Below, in pieces: positions 29,645 to 38,919 of a DNA stretch of 64,000 nucleotides (its first letter is position 1; every line of letters begins with the position of its first letter). This DNA comes from Okeania sp. KiyG1. Lineage in GTDB: Bacteria > Cyanobacteriota > Cyanobacteriia > Cyanobacteriales > Microcoleaceae. Below the pieces are notes generated by a model. That model worked only from the letters and a program-made list of their open reading frames with translations, had not been told where the DNA came from and made no database searches. The stretch is from NCBI RefSeq assembly GCF_014132355.1, contig NZ_BLZO01000069.1, forward strand, positions 24,542-88,541, given 5' to 3'. A program made the translations under genes and the position numbers.

Positions 29645-30490
29645 ATATATATACTCATATAGAGGGGATGTAGCTACTGCTATGCGATCGCTATATTCAC
29701 TTTTCAATCAAATCATCATTCTGTGAAGCTCCAAAAAAACAGCAAGGTATTTCCTCTTGCATCCCCAAAAAAATCGTGATACTATGTAATCATTGGGTGT
29801 TACTCGCCCCTACGCATGACTTTTTATTCAACGCAAAAACAGCATTTCGTTACTGAATACATATAGAAGGAATACTCACATAACCAAAGCAGAGAAAAAT
29901 TATCATCCTGTGAAGCACTAAGAAAAGAAGTGGTGACACCGAAAAATTTTCACCCCATCAACACATCCATACATATACTCATATAAAAGGAATGTAGCTA
30001 CTGCTATGCGATCGCTATTATTCACTTTTCAATCAAATTATCATCCTGTGAAGCTCAAAAAAAAAGCGGCAAGGTATTTCCCCTTGCATCCCCAAAAAAA
30101 TCGTGATACTATGTAATTATTGGGAGTTACTCGCCCCTACGCATGACTTTTTATTCAACGCAAAAACAGCATTTCGTTACTGAATACATATAGAAGGAAT
30201 ACTCACATAACCAAAGCAGAGAAAAATTATCATCCTGTGAAGCACTAAGAAAAGAAGTGGTGACACCGAAAAATTTTCACCCCATCAACATATCCATATA
30301 TTTACTCATATAAAAGGAATGTAGCTACTGCTATGCGATCGCTATTATTCACTTTTCAATCAAATTATCATCCTGTGAAGCTCAAAAAAAAACGGCAAGG
30401 TATTTTCCCTTGCATCCCCAAAAAAATCGTGATAGTATGTAATCATTGGGTGTTGTTCGCCCCTGCACATGACTTTTTATTCAACCAAAG

Positions 30491-30889
30491 AAAAACTTAT
30501 ATTTTGCGTTCATACTTAATCTCAAAATCATTACCACTGAACAACGCCGAGAATTTAGTTAAGATAAAAGTCTGAAATATCAGAAAAATGCTACTTTTTG
30601 AAAGTCGAAACAGAGTTCAGTATTTTTGAAGCGATTCAGCTTTAGCAAAGTTTATATTATAGTCATTTAACTTTAGATTGAGACAAAGCTTTCTTGCTCT
30701 GAGGAAGTTTCAGACGAAAAAACGTCTCATTTTTAAGTTAAACAACTATAAGTAGTCGTGCTTTTAGGAATTTCCTAGTTGAGATAGGGAACAAGGAATA
30801 GTAAACAGGGAGTGAATTAGGATGTGTAATTAATTTTGCATAGGAACTTATTATAAAAATAAGAAAAACTTTTCTACCAGTGAGATAAC
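30491..30889. other. Spacer downstream of the satellite
   Basis: It contains the second flanking direct repeat (about 30587-30634) and the 3' region of the reverse-strand RTX gene. A possible hairpin (AAACGTCTCATTTTTAAG region) is not convincing. No gene was seen. Confidence 0.4.
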
Positions 30890-32095
30890 CTACGACTGAA
30901 TCATAAAATCTCTAGCTCTAAGTAGTGGAATATCTGTAAAAGTAGCAAACTTTCCACCGTTGCCAAAACCATTAGTTCTACCATTAGGATTGTAATATAA
31001 ATCTCCACTGGAAAAATCATAAACAATTTCTGCGCGACTTCTAGCAACTGCATCCCTACTATCAACAACTGCAAATTCTCTTGCCACATTAAAACCTCTA
31101 CCGATACGACTATTTAAACTGGTAAAAGTGGTTTTATCTAGAACAATTTTGTCCTGACCTAATACAAAATCTACGATAGTATCTATTCCCACATCATTCC
31201 GACGAAAACGTCTGTCTGTTTCATAAATAAATTTATCTTTTCCTCGACCACCAATTAAATTATCGTTTCCTGAACCACCATTAATATTATCATTTCCTGA
31301 ACCACCATTAAGTCTATCATTACCCGCTCCACCAATTAAATTATCGTTTCCTGAACCACCATTAATATTATCATTTCCACCTTCACCTATTAATAAATCT
31401 CTCCCAGCACCACCGTTGATTCTATCGTTTCCTGAACCGCCATTAATTTCATCATTGCCACCTCTACCATTGAGAGTATCTCTGCCGCCTCTACCTGCAA
31501 TAATTTCATTTTGGTTAGTTCCTGAAAGTTTGTCATTTCCAGAACTACCTTGAAGTAAATTTTCTGAATTTTCTACTAAAGCTTCCAAACGAATATTATC
31601 AAAAAAAACATCCCCAGTTACTCCACCTGAACCTGACCAGTCTTCAAATATAAGGTGAACTTCTTCATCGGTTGTGAATATAATTTCAACAGATTCCCAT
31701 CTTCCAGTATCCTGTAAATCAGTAAAATCTTCAGCTAGGGTATTCGTATCTCGAATTGTTCCAGCAACCCATGCATCTGCGTTGGTCAGTTCACTGCCAT
31801 ACCCTACATATCCACCAAAATTACCTACTATACTTCCTGGTAATCCTAAACCTAAATAGTCAAAAGATAAACGATATATACCAATATTACTATTATTAAA
31901 CAGAACCCTGAAGGACTCTTGTGTGAAAATATCTCCTCCACTTCCGAAACCACTAAATGAAACAACTTGGTCATTTTGTAGTGGGTCATTAGTAATAAAT
32001 CCTGTAAAAGAACCTCCAAACCTTCCAGTCCAACGAGATAAGTTTGACTCAAAATCTTCAAAAAATATTGTTTCAAAGGTAAAAGTTTCTGCCAT
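30890..32095 (-). CDS. RTX/hemolysin-type calcium-binding protein
   Basis: 401 residues without an N-terminal signal peptide, as expected for type I secretion. Residues 1-170 form a beta-rich lectin-like domain (ESNLSRWTGRFGGSF, later DVFFDNIRLEAL). About a dozen RTX nonapeptides (GGxGxDxxx; for example GGSGNDNINGGSGNDNLIGG) follow at ~180-292 and build a Ca2+ parallel beta-roll. The C-terminal segment (FIYETDRR, VGIDTIVDFVLGQDKIVLD, YNPNG, ARDFMI) resembles the secretion-signal domain of cyanobacterial RTX proteins. Likely secreted or on the cell surface; the ligand is unknown. No T1SS genes are nearby. Confidence 0.85.
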   Translation of the reverse strand: MAETFTFETIFFEDFESNLSRWTGRFGGSFTGFITNDPLQNDQVVSFSGFGSGGDIFTQESFRVLFNNSNIGIYRLSFDYLGLGLPGSIVGNFGGYVGYGSELTNADAWVAGTIRDTNTLAEDFTDLQDTGRWESVEIIFTTDEEVHLIFEDWSGSGGVTGDVFFDNIRLEALVENSENLLQGSSGNDKLSGTNQNEIIAGRGGRDTLNGRGGNDEINGGSGNDRINGGAGRDLLIGEGGNDNINGGSGNDNLIGGAGNDRLNGGSGNDNINGGSGNDNLIGGRGKDKFIYETDRRFRRNDVGIDTIVDFVLGQDKIVLDKTTFTSLNSRIGRGFNVAREFAVVDSRDAVARSRAEIVYDFSSGDLYYNPNGRTNGFGNGGKFATFTDIPLLRARDFMIQS

Positions 32096-32171
32096 AAAGT
32101 TTTCCTTAAATTAACAAGATTATCTGAAGCATGATGTTAATCCATTTCTGTCATTTTGCGAAAAAAATTTA

Positions 32172-32549
32172 TTATTGCTTAATTGTCGTCGCTACACTCT
32201 GAATGTATTTACCTTCTTGCCTTCCTTTTTGAGTAGCATTCTCTAAACGTTCTAAATAAAGCGGTGATAATTCCATAATTAATTCCCTATCCTCTGGTTC
32301 TAGACCTCGATTTAGTTCCAACATTGTCAGCAAGTTGTAAACTAATTCCAACACATTGAAACGTAATGGATTTTCAACAGATAAATTTCTTAATTCCTCA
32401 ATAACTTCTTTTTGCACTTGTCCTCTACCTAAAATTCTCAACCACAAAGTTTCCCCACTTTTTTGTAATTGATGAACTGCGATTATTTTGGTTCTCAAAA
32501 TTTTTCCTAGGGTGTAAATACCTGGGGAACTACATTCTGTATCATTCAC
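32172..32549 (-). pseudogene. C-terminal remnant of an Rpn-like PD-(D/E)XK nuclease/transposase family protein
   Basis: The 125-residue frame carries GETLWLRILGRGQVQKEVIEEL, LSVENPLRFNVLELVYNLLTM, LEPEDRELIMELSPLYLERL and ATQKGRQEGK. This is the C-terminal signature of the large cyanobacterial Rpn family (recombination-promoting nuclease/putative transposase). The N-terminal nuclease half (~150 residues) is missing, and the first ~15 residues do not fit the family, so it is a truncated remnant. Such genes are frequently broken in repeat-rich cyanobacteria. Confidence 0.7.
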
Positions 32550-33319
32550 AGCACTAACTCCCGAAATTATTGCCTGTGAAATAGTTAGTGTAATTATCCA
32601 TAATAGAGGTAAGTCTGTTTTAGTAGTTTTCTGATTTTTTCGATTAATTTATCTTTCTAAACCTGCACAAATATCAAATAAATTTTCCAAACAACTACGA
32701 ATTTTTCTAGGAGTAACTTAATTACGAAATGGTTCGATAGTACAGACATTGACAGCAATTTTTTCTAGTATACCTAAGTTGAATAAATTCTCAGGAGTCT
32801 GAGTATATAGGATAAAATAAACGTCAGCTTGTCTGATTTATCCAGATATATCTTTACTTACTTCTACTTAACCAAAAAATAAGGTCTCAAGCCTTCCCTT
32901 GGCTGCGCCGCGAGCTGCCGCTCTACAACTCTACAAGAGGAGGAAAAAAAATAAAGTTCAATATTTCAAGCCTCTGAATTTCCTGCGGAATGCTGCGCAA
33001 ACAGGCAAAAGTACTGATAACTGATAACTGATAACTGATAACTTATAACTGATAACTTATAACTTAAATGACCTCTGTTAGATAATAATTCTGTTAAATA
33101 CTGTTTGGCAAATTGGTCATGGATAAATCTTGTCATTGATTAATTTTAAGTTGTACTAACTTTAATAAATACTTCTACATTTCTATTACGGTTCAGATAA
33201 GACCAAAACTCATAAAGTATAGTTCTATAGACTCATATAATTTCCTTCTTTCTTCTTTCTTCTTTATTATTCCTTCTTCCCTCTTCCCTCTTCCTTCTTC
33301 CTTCTTACTTCTTACTTTC
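32550..33319. other. Spacer with an F6 element
   Basis: Possible further decayed Rpn-gene sequence near 32640-32730. An F6 element spans about 32868-33064 on the reverse strand (ACCAAAAAATAAGGTCTCAA ... GAGCTGCCGCTCTAC ... F8 palindrome ... CTGATAA heptads). Next to fetB is a TTCTTTCTTC microsatellite (about 33245-33310). Confidence 0.45.
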
Positions 33320-34090
33320 TTATAAATTTTTGAGTTGTGCATCCTGATTAAAAAATTGTCTACATAAACCATAGGTAATTAATAAACTTGTCACCAAGTT
33401 TGTAAAAGCCAAAAGAAACATAATTAAAATCTGATATGCTACAGCATTCAAAGGATTAACACCAGTTAATAACTGACCAGTAAAAATACCAGGAAGCGTA
33501 ACTATTCCAACTACCATCATTAAATTTAAAGTAGGTATTAATGCAGCACGAACAGCATCTTTTCTATATTTAGCAACTGCCTGTTGAGAAGTAGCTCCTA
33601 AACTTAAATAAGTTTCAATTTCTACTGGACTAGAATTAATTGTACTGACAAGTCTTTCGCCAGCGAGCGCTGCTGTATTCATGGCATTTCCTAATACTAT
33701 TCCTACTAAGGGAATTAAGTATTGAGGTTCGTACCAAGTTTCAGGTTGAATAACTAATAAGTTGGTATAACTGATACTTAAAACTGTACTTGTTAAAATC
33801 GAAACCCAAACTAAAGGTAATAATCGAGGTATTTTTTTACTAATTCTATTCCTAGCAACAACAGAAGCAACTGTTAACATAATAGTAATCATAGCGACCA
33901 CCAACCAAGGTTGTTTATTATCAAATACTATTTCTAATACATAGCCAACAAATATTAACTGCACAATAGTACGAATTGTCGCTATTAATAATTGCCATTC
34001 TAATCCTAATTTTTGCCAAGCTGACAAACCAATAGCTATAGCAATAAGTCCTAAAGCCATAGCTATATCTATAATTGTTAATTGAATCAT
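33320..34090 (-). CDS. fetB: FetB/UPF0014-type ABC transporter permease
   Basis: 256 residues with about seven membrane helices (for example IAMALGLIAIAIGLSAW, LLIATIRTIVQLIFVGYVLE, LVVAMITIMLTVASVVA, ILIMFLLAFTNLVTSLLITY). The family hallmark loop is GNAMNTAALAGERL, followed by YLSLGATSQQAV and KYRKDAVRAALIPTLN. FetB pairs with the ATPase FetA to export iron or other metals and aid oxidative-stress tolerance in E. coli. No fetA is adjacent. A ~338-bp tandem duplication copies its first 78 codons and leader just upstream, so the upstream promoter region exists twice. Confidence 0.85.
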   Translation of the reverse strand: MIQLTIIDIAMALGLIAIAIGLSAWQKLGLEWQLLIATIRTIVQLIFVGYVLEIVFDNKQPWLVVAMITIMLTVASVVARNRISKKIPRLLPLVWVSILTSTVLSISYTNLLVIQPETWYEPQYLIPLVGIVLGNAMNTAALAGERLVSTINSSPVEIETYLSLGATSQQAVAKYRKDAVRAALIPTLNLMMVVGIVTLPGIFTGQLLTGVNPLNAVAYQILIMFLLAFTNLVTSLLITYGLCRQFFNQDAQLKNL

Positions 34091-34182
34091 ATTTGTTACT
34101 TATACCAAATTAATAATAAGTTCCATAGAATAATATTTTAATCAGAGTTGACTGTAGATTAAAATATACAGGTTAATAAATT

Positions 34183-34428
34183 TCATATTTTAGCAACAAC
34201 AGAAGCAACTGTTAACATAACAGTAATCATAGCAACTACTAACCAAGGTTGTTTATAATCGAATACTATTTCTAATACATAGCCAACAAATATTAACTGT
34301 ACAATAGTACGAGTTGTTGCTATTAATAATTGCCATTCTAATCCTAATTTTTGCCAAGCTGACAAACCAATAGCTATAGCAATAAGTCCTAAAGCCATAG
34401 CTATATCTATAATTGTTAATTGAATCAT
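34183..34428 (-). pseudogene. Truncated duplicate of the fetB 5' end
   Basis: 81 residues nearly identical to the start of the adjacent permease (few substitutions, e.g. Asn-to-Tyr in FDNKQP and Ile-to-Val), ending SVVAKI. The unit (about 34192-34525) repeats 33854-34191 at an offset of 338 bp, including the leader and start. The differences show it is not a recent or purely technical duplicate. It could make a short membrane peptide with three helices, but a pseudogene is more likely. Confidence 0.75.
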
Positions 34429-34577
34429 ATTTGTTACTTATACCAAATTAATAATAAGTTCCATAGAATAATATTTTAATCAGAGTTGACTGTAGATTAA
34501 AATATACAGGTTAATAAATTTCATAATTCTGTGCAACTTCACATAAAATTGGTATAAAGTTTAATTTTATATTAGTT

Positions 34578-34811
34578 AGGGCTTACCGATCTAATCTCAA
34601 AGCATTGACAGATAAAGCCAAGTTTCTTTTAGGTCGAAAAAAGTGTCAGCTTTTCAGTCCAAAAAGCTCAAAAAATCAGTACAAAAAATCAGTATTTTAG
34701 GCATACAAGAGCAGAAAAATTACTCTGGCAACTTTTCCTCCTACCTCCTATATAATTCTCCCTCTCTCCTGACTCCTACCCTCACCAAAATACTTTTTCA
34801 GCCAACTCTAG
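34578..34811 (+). repeat. Dispersed repeat F1, copy 5
   Basis: AGGGCTTACCGATCTAATCT on the left, TTTTTCAGCCAACTCT on the right. It is more diverged at both ends than the other copies. The inside shares the GCAGAAAAATTACTC and CTCCTACC blocks. Confidence 0.6.
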
Positions 34812-35064
34812 TTAGTAAAAATCATAATTAACCTCACCAAAAGCATTATGCTTTCTAGTTAGGTATGACTAATTTATATTAATGTATATTCTGAAATTCT
34901 AATTTTTAGAAGACTTAGCTAGGAATAGTTAAGTTAATTAGAATTACAGATATGAGGATTCTTTAAATGTAAGCATTTCCTGCGGAATGCTGCGCAAACA
35001 GCTTTTAGCGGTTAGCTATGCGGTTAGCTATTGCGTTTGTCATGCTGCGCAAACAGCTTTTAAA

Positions 35065-35163
35065 TAGACATCTCCTTCATGGATAGGGAGTAGGGAATAG
35101 GGGGAAAGAATTGATAATTGCTGTGCAATAATTGATTGGATTTTTTATGATTGGAGATGTCTA
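35065..35163. mobile_element. F2 MITE-like element, copy B
   Basis: 99 bp with perfect 11-bp inverted ends TAGACATCTCC and GGAGATGTCTA, the same as copy A at 10088-10200. The inner sequence (AATAATTGATTGGATTTTTT) is also conserved in the degenerate copy near 7203-7297. Confidence 0.65.
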
Positions 35164-35342
35164 ATCAATAAAGCAAGCATTCATTTAATTTCTACTACAT
35201 TATCAACCAGATATTCGTACTCTAAAGCTTTGATAAAATTGCTTTTTTCTCCTTTAAAAGTAATAAAGCTAATAGGTCATAGCTGACTGCTTAATTCTTA
35301 CCTTTGAATTAACTTTAAAGATACTTGGAATTAACTTTAATA

Positions 35343-35582
35343 TTAGCTAATAGCCTCACTCAAGTCATCATAATCTATAGCTGGTTCAGGAGGATTTTCA
35401 AGACCTGACTTATGAGTATCAGTTAGTACTTGCCAAACTAAACCACCAAAGCGTTCGGCACATCTCTTTTGTATACTCTCTATTAACTTTTCACCATAGT
35501 AATATTTTTCTTCATTCCAATACACATTCTCTTTTTTTCCAGTTTCTTTGTTATCAACTGTTATCACAGAATATTTTGACAT
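35343..35582 (-). CDS. Small hypothetical protein (79 aa)
   Basis: A compact acidic/basic protein, not recognised. It starts MSKYSVITVDNKETGKKENV after GGAGAATACA, a plausible ribosome binding site 6 bp from the ATG. It contains a hydrophobic centre (RCAERFGGLVWQVLTDT) and an acidic C-terminus (PAIDYDDLSEAIS). There is no signal peptide or membrane helix. It stands alone among repeats. The good start context and balanced composition argue for a real gene. It could be a small regulatory or antitoxin-like protein, but no motif supports that. Confidence 0.5.
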   Translation of the reverse strand: MSKYSVITVDNKETGKKENVYWNEEKYYYGEKLIESIQKRCAERFGGLVWQVLTDTHKSGLENPPEPAIDYDDLSEAIS

Positions 35583-36016
35583 TGTATTCTCCTAATATAT
35601 GTTAAGTAATAGGCACCTCTAATTACTCTTAGAAAAATTAAAAATTTACTTGTATTAGCAATAAATTAAAGCATTTATTCTAGATGCAAATATATCAAAT
35701 ATAAAAAGAAATATACTACTACCTAAAGTTATAGATTAGGTAAATTTTTGATTGAGTTAATACTAGAAAATATCTATCCTTAGATTGTAGCTAAAATTGT
35801 ATTTTAGCAATCTTATTTGAGTTGTGAGATATTGTAGATTTTAGGAAATAGGGAATAGGGAACAGGTATGGGAAAAACACCGAAGCAATAAAATTATCAC
35901 AAATGATTTAGGATTGCTATTACAAGACTCACGTTAACAGTAGCTTGATTTTCTAAGTCAGTTATCATATCAATAAATTTTACTAGCCTTTTATTCTTTA
36001 ATTTCTCACTCTAAAT
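35583..36016. other. Divergent spacer before the aminotransferase
   Basis: 434 bp, AT-rich. It must hold promoters for the small reverse gene and the forward aminotransferase. A GGGAATAGGGAACAGG tract near 35850 is the only repeat recognised. Confidence 0.4.
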
Positions 36017-37168
36017 ATGACTAATATTCCTCCCCTAGATTTAACACAACAGTATAAATCAATCGCTGAAGAAATAAACACCAGAGTCCAAGAAGTACTC
36101 AGCTCTGGTCGCTATATTGGTGGCTCTATTGTTGATGAATTTGAACAACAATTTGCTAACTATATAGATGTATCTCATTGTGTATCCTGTAACTCTGGCA
36201 CTGATGCTCTATTTCTAGCTTTACGAGCTGTAAATATTGGCCCTGGTGATGAAGTAATTACTACTCCTTTTACTTTTTTCGCTACCGCTGAAGTAATAAG
36301 TGCTGTCGGAGCAACACCAGTTTTTATTGATATTGACCCCCAGACTTTTAACCTAGATATTGAACAACTCCAATCAGCAATTACTGAAAAAACAAAGGCT
36401 ATTTTGCCAGTACATTTATTTGGTCAACCAGTAGATATGACCCGGTTAATGGCGATCGCTCGTTCCCATAATTTAATAGTTATAGAAGATTGTGCCCAAG
36501 CTACAGGGGCTGAATGGTCAGGAAAAAAAGTAGGAAGTTTTGGTGATATCGGTTGTTTTAGTTTTTTTCCTACTAAAAATTTGGGAGCTTTTGGAGATGG
36601 GGGTGCTTTAACTACTAATAACTCGGCGATCGCTGACCAAGTACGGATGCTCAAAAATCATGGACAGTCTGCTAAATATTTTTATGAACATATCGGTATT
36701 AATAGTCGGTTGGACACCATACAAGCTGCAATTCTACAAGTTAAGTTGCGTTATCTAGATAGTTGGAACGAGCAACGTCGGGATTTAGCAGATCGTTACC
36801 TTGAATTTATGAGTGGAATAAATGCTGTAGTTCCTCCTCAAGAGTTGACTGGTAGTAGATGTGTTTGGAATCAATACACGATTAGGCTCAAAAGTCAAGA
36901 TTTAGAAGCTACAGTAAAGTCTCGTTTTTCTAATTCTCTGCGTAATTGGATTCGTATTCAGTTACAAAACAAAGGAATAGGTTCAATGGTTTACTATCCT
37001 ACTCCTTTACATTTACAGCCAGTTTACAAATTTTTGGCATTCCGTCAGTTGCCAGTGGTAGAACAAGTTTGTCATCAGGTTTTGTCCTTGCCTATATTTC
37101 CGGAACTTTCTACTCCACAACAAGAACAAGTTATATTTGCTTTGAAGGATTGTTTACAGGAACTTTGA
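36017..37168 (+). CDS. DegT/DnrJ/EryC1/StrS-family PLP aminotransferase
   Basis: 383 residues, full length for sugar aminotransferases of fold type I. The PLP-phosphate site is CNSGTDALFLAL, and the Asp that contacts the pyridine nitrogen lies in VIEDCAQATGAEW (Asp158). The Schiff-base lysine is Lys187 in FSFFPTKNLGAFGDGG. These enzymes aminate keto-nucleotide sugars to feed amino sugars into glycans or antibiotics. The polysaccharide locus begins ~4 kb downstream, so a role in the same surface glycan is plausible but not shown. It is followed by a short inverted repeat CCTCTTCTTGAAAAGAAGAGG-type hairpin at 37294-37314. Confidence 0.88.
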   Translation: MTNIPPLDLTQQYKSIAEEINTRVQEVLSSGRYIGGSIVDEFEQQFANYIDVSHCVSCNSGTDALFLALRAVNIGPGDEVITTPFTFFATAEVISAVGATPVFIDIDPQTFNLDIEQLQSAITEKTKAILPVHLFGQPVDMTRLMAIARSHNLIVIEDCAQATGAEWSGKKVGSFGDIGCFSFFPTKNLGAFGDGGALTTNNSAIADQVRMLKNHGQSAKYFYEHIGINSRLDTIQAAILQVKLRYLDSWNEQRRDLADRYLEFMSGINAVVPPQELTGSRCVWNQYTIRLKSQDLEATVKSRFSNSLRNWIRIQLQNKGIGSMVYYPTPLHLQPVYKFLAFRQLPVVEQVCHQVLSLPIFPELSTPQQEQVIFALKDCLQEL

Positions 37169-37865
37169 TAGTCAGGAATTACGGCAAGGCACTACATATA
37201 GCAGATAAAAACTATAGCACTATGGTATATATAGTGTTTTTGTTGGAAAAATGCTTCAATAATTTAGAATTTAGAATTTAGAATTTAGAATTACCTCTTC
37301 TTGAAAAGAAGAGGATTGGGTTACAGCGCTTTTCATTCGAGTAGACCACAAAGTCAGCCATCTATTGTGGAATTTGCAGTCCTCGTTTCGCTGACCACCG
37401 CTTCACCTACCACCTAACTTTTTAACTGTGGTTTACCGATTTAAAAACTGCTGTAAAAGGAATTTTTTTCTTCTCTTGGTCGATTGGATATGGCGAGGAG
37501 ACCTCGCCATCCCTCGACCGCTTTTTTCTCCATGAATGGAGAGGCTTTATACCTTAATTTTTCGGTAAGTTCTGATAGTGTTGACTTTAATATTTCTTTA
37601 AAATTTATTTTTGAAATTTGTAGTTTTGTATACTATACTTAATAAAAAGAAAAATAATTTAATTTAAGACAGCAGGGATAAATTTTTTTTATACCTTTTG
37701 AATCACTCAAAATCTGCCATTAGTTAAGAAGAAAAAAGGTACAACAAACAACAAAAAGATGAAGGAAAAATTTCAGCTCTAAGCTCTAGAAATATAGCTA
37801 AATACAGATAAAGTAACAATTGCCCGTTACTTAGAAACTGTCAATATCCTTGACTTATTTTTGTT
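37169..37865. other. Spacer with hairpin, F5 copy and microsatellite
   Basis: It holds a TATATATAGTG-rich palindromic stretch (about 37185-37235) resembling the core of the tandem array that follows, an AATTTAG microsatellite (37258-37292), a perfect hairpin at 37294-37314 and F5 copy 2 (37461-37566). No gene was seen. Confidence 0.45.
37461..37566 (-). repeat. Structured repeat F5, copy 2 (inverted)
   Basis: Read on the reverse strand the core is GGTCGA, GGGATGGCGAGG, loop TCT, CCTCGCCATATCC, TCGACC. The inner stem differs from copy 1 (GATGGCGAGG/CCTCGCCATATC against GATATGG/CCATATC), but pairing is kept. Confidence 0.55.
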
Positions 37866-38712
37866 GTGAAATACCACCCCCTTTTTTCAGACGACTTACA
37901 CAAAAACTCTATATATAGTCAAAAAACTATAGTGCCACACTATATATAGCGATTTGCCAGAAAAAGCCAAGGTGAAATACCACCCCTTTTTTCAAATGAC
38001 TTACACAAAAACCCTATATATAGTCAAAAACTATAGTGCCACACTATATATATGATTTGCCAGAAAAAGCCAAGGTGAAATACCACCCCCTTTTTCAGAC
38101 GACTTACACAAAAACTCTATATATAGTCAAAAACTATAGTGCCACACTATATATAGCGATTTGCCAGAAAAAAGCCAAGGTGAAATACCACCCCCTTTTT
38201 TCAGACGACTTACACAAAAACTCTATATATAGTCAAAAAAAACTATAGTGCCACACTATATATAGCGATTTGCCAGAAAAAAGCCAAGGAGAAATACCAC
38301 CTCCTTTTTTCAGATGACTTACACAAAAACTCTATATATAGTCAAAAAAAACTATAGTGCCACACTATATATAGCGATTTGCCAGAAAAAAGCCAAGGAG
38401 AAATACCACCCCCTTTTTTCAAATGACTTACACAAAAACCCTATATATAGTCAAAAACTATAGTACCACACTATATATAGCGATTTGCCAGAAAAAGCCA
38501 AGGAGAAATACCACCCCCTTTTTCAAATGACTTACACAAAAACTCTATATATAGTCAAAAACTATAGTACCACACTATATATAGCGATTTGCCAGAAAAA
38601 GCCAAGGAGAAATACCACCCCTTTTTTCAAATGACTTACACAAAAACCCTATATATAGTAAACAAAAACTATAGTGCCACACTATATATAGCGATTTACC
38701 AGAAAAAAGCTA
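37866..38712. repeat. ~105-bp tandem array, eight units, palindromic core
   Basis: Units begin near 37866, 37972, 38075, 38180, 38289, 38398, 38503 and 38607 (steps of 103-109 bp). Each has GTGAAATACCACCCCCTTTT, GACTTACACAAAAAC, then CTATATATAG, ACTATAGTGCCACACTATATATAG and GCGATTTGCCAGAAAAAGCC. CTATATATAG is a perfect 10-bp palindrome occurring twice per unit. Unit lengths vary mainly in T/A runs. A 70-residue frame (38036-38248) merely translates the repeat. No such array is known to me; function unknown. Confidence 0.8.
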
Positions 38713-38919
38713 AACATACCTAAGTCATGTGTAACTAGCTATCAGCTTTTAGCAGCTTTGGTTAAAATTCCCGACAACCACAAGCGATAGTTTAGGAGGA
38801 GTAGTGTATCCCCTTCTCCCACGTTAAAAAAATGAACAAAGCTGAGTGCTGAGTGCTGAGTGCTTCTTTAACTCAACTCAATAAATAAAAATATAAAATT
38901 TAAGAGGAAAATATTAAAA

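Larger units (their letters stand above)
28478..30490. repeat. Two-module (A/B) tandem satellite, ~328-bp period
   Basis: Module A (~190 bp; CGGCAAGGTATTTCC ... CGCATGACTTTTTATTCAAC ... CATAACCAAAG) alternates with module B (~138 bp; GGTGACACCGAAAAATTTTC ... GCTACTGCTATGCGATCGC). Both end in TATCATCCTGTGAAG. The CGCATGACTTTTTATTC marker occurs near 28567, 29020, 29350, 29810, 30137 and (diverged) 30465, i.e. steps of ~453, 330, 460, 327 and 328. The longer steps are due to F3 insertions and a variant B module. Short frames inside are not conserved between units, so it is probably non-coding. Confidence 0.75.
34429..35342. other. Spacer with duplicated leader, F1, F8 and F2 repeats
   Basis: In order: the duplicated fetB leader (to ~34525), an F4-type end (AAATTGGTATA, ~34547), F1 copy 5 (34578-34811), F8 palindromes (~34972-35057), and the F2 MITE (35065-35163). 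No gene was seen. Confidence 0.5.

Noticed and set aside
30333-30575. 80-residue forward frame at the end of the satellite
   Set aside because: Consists of one module A and flank; other module copies have stops in this frame.
38036-38248. 70-residue frame in the ~105-bp array
   Set aside because: Unit lengths of 103-109 bp destroy the frame in the next units, so it is a translation of repeats only.
37866-38712. CRISPR array
   Set aside because: Units are repeats along their whole length; there are no unique spacers between short repeats, and no cas genes in the window.
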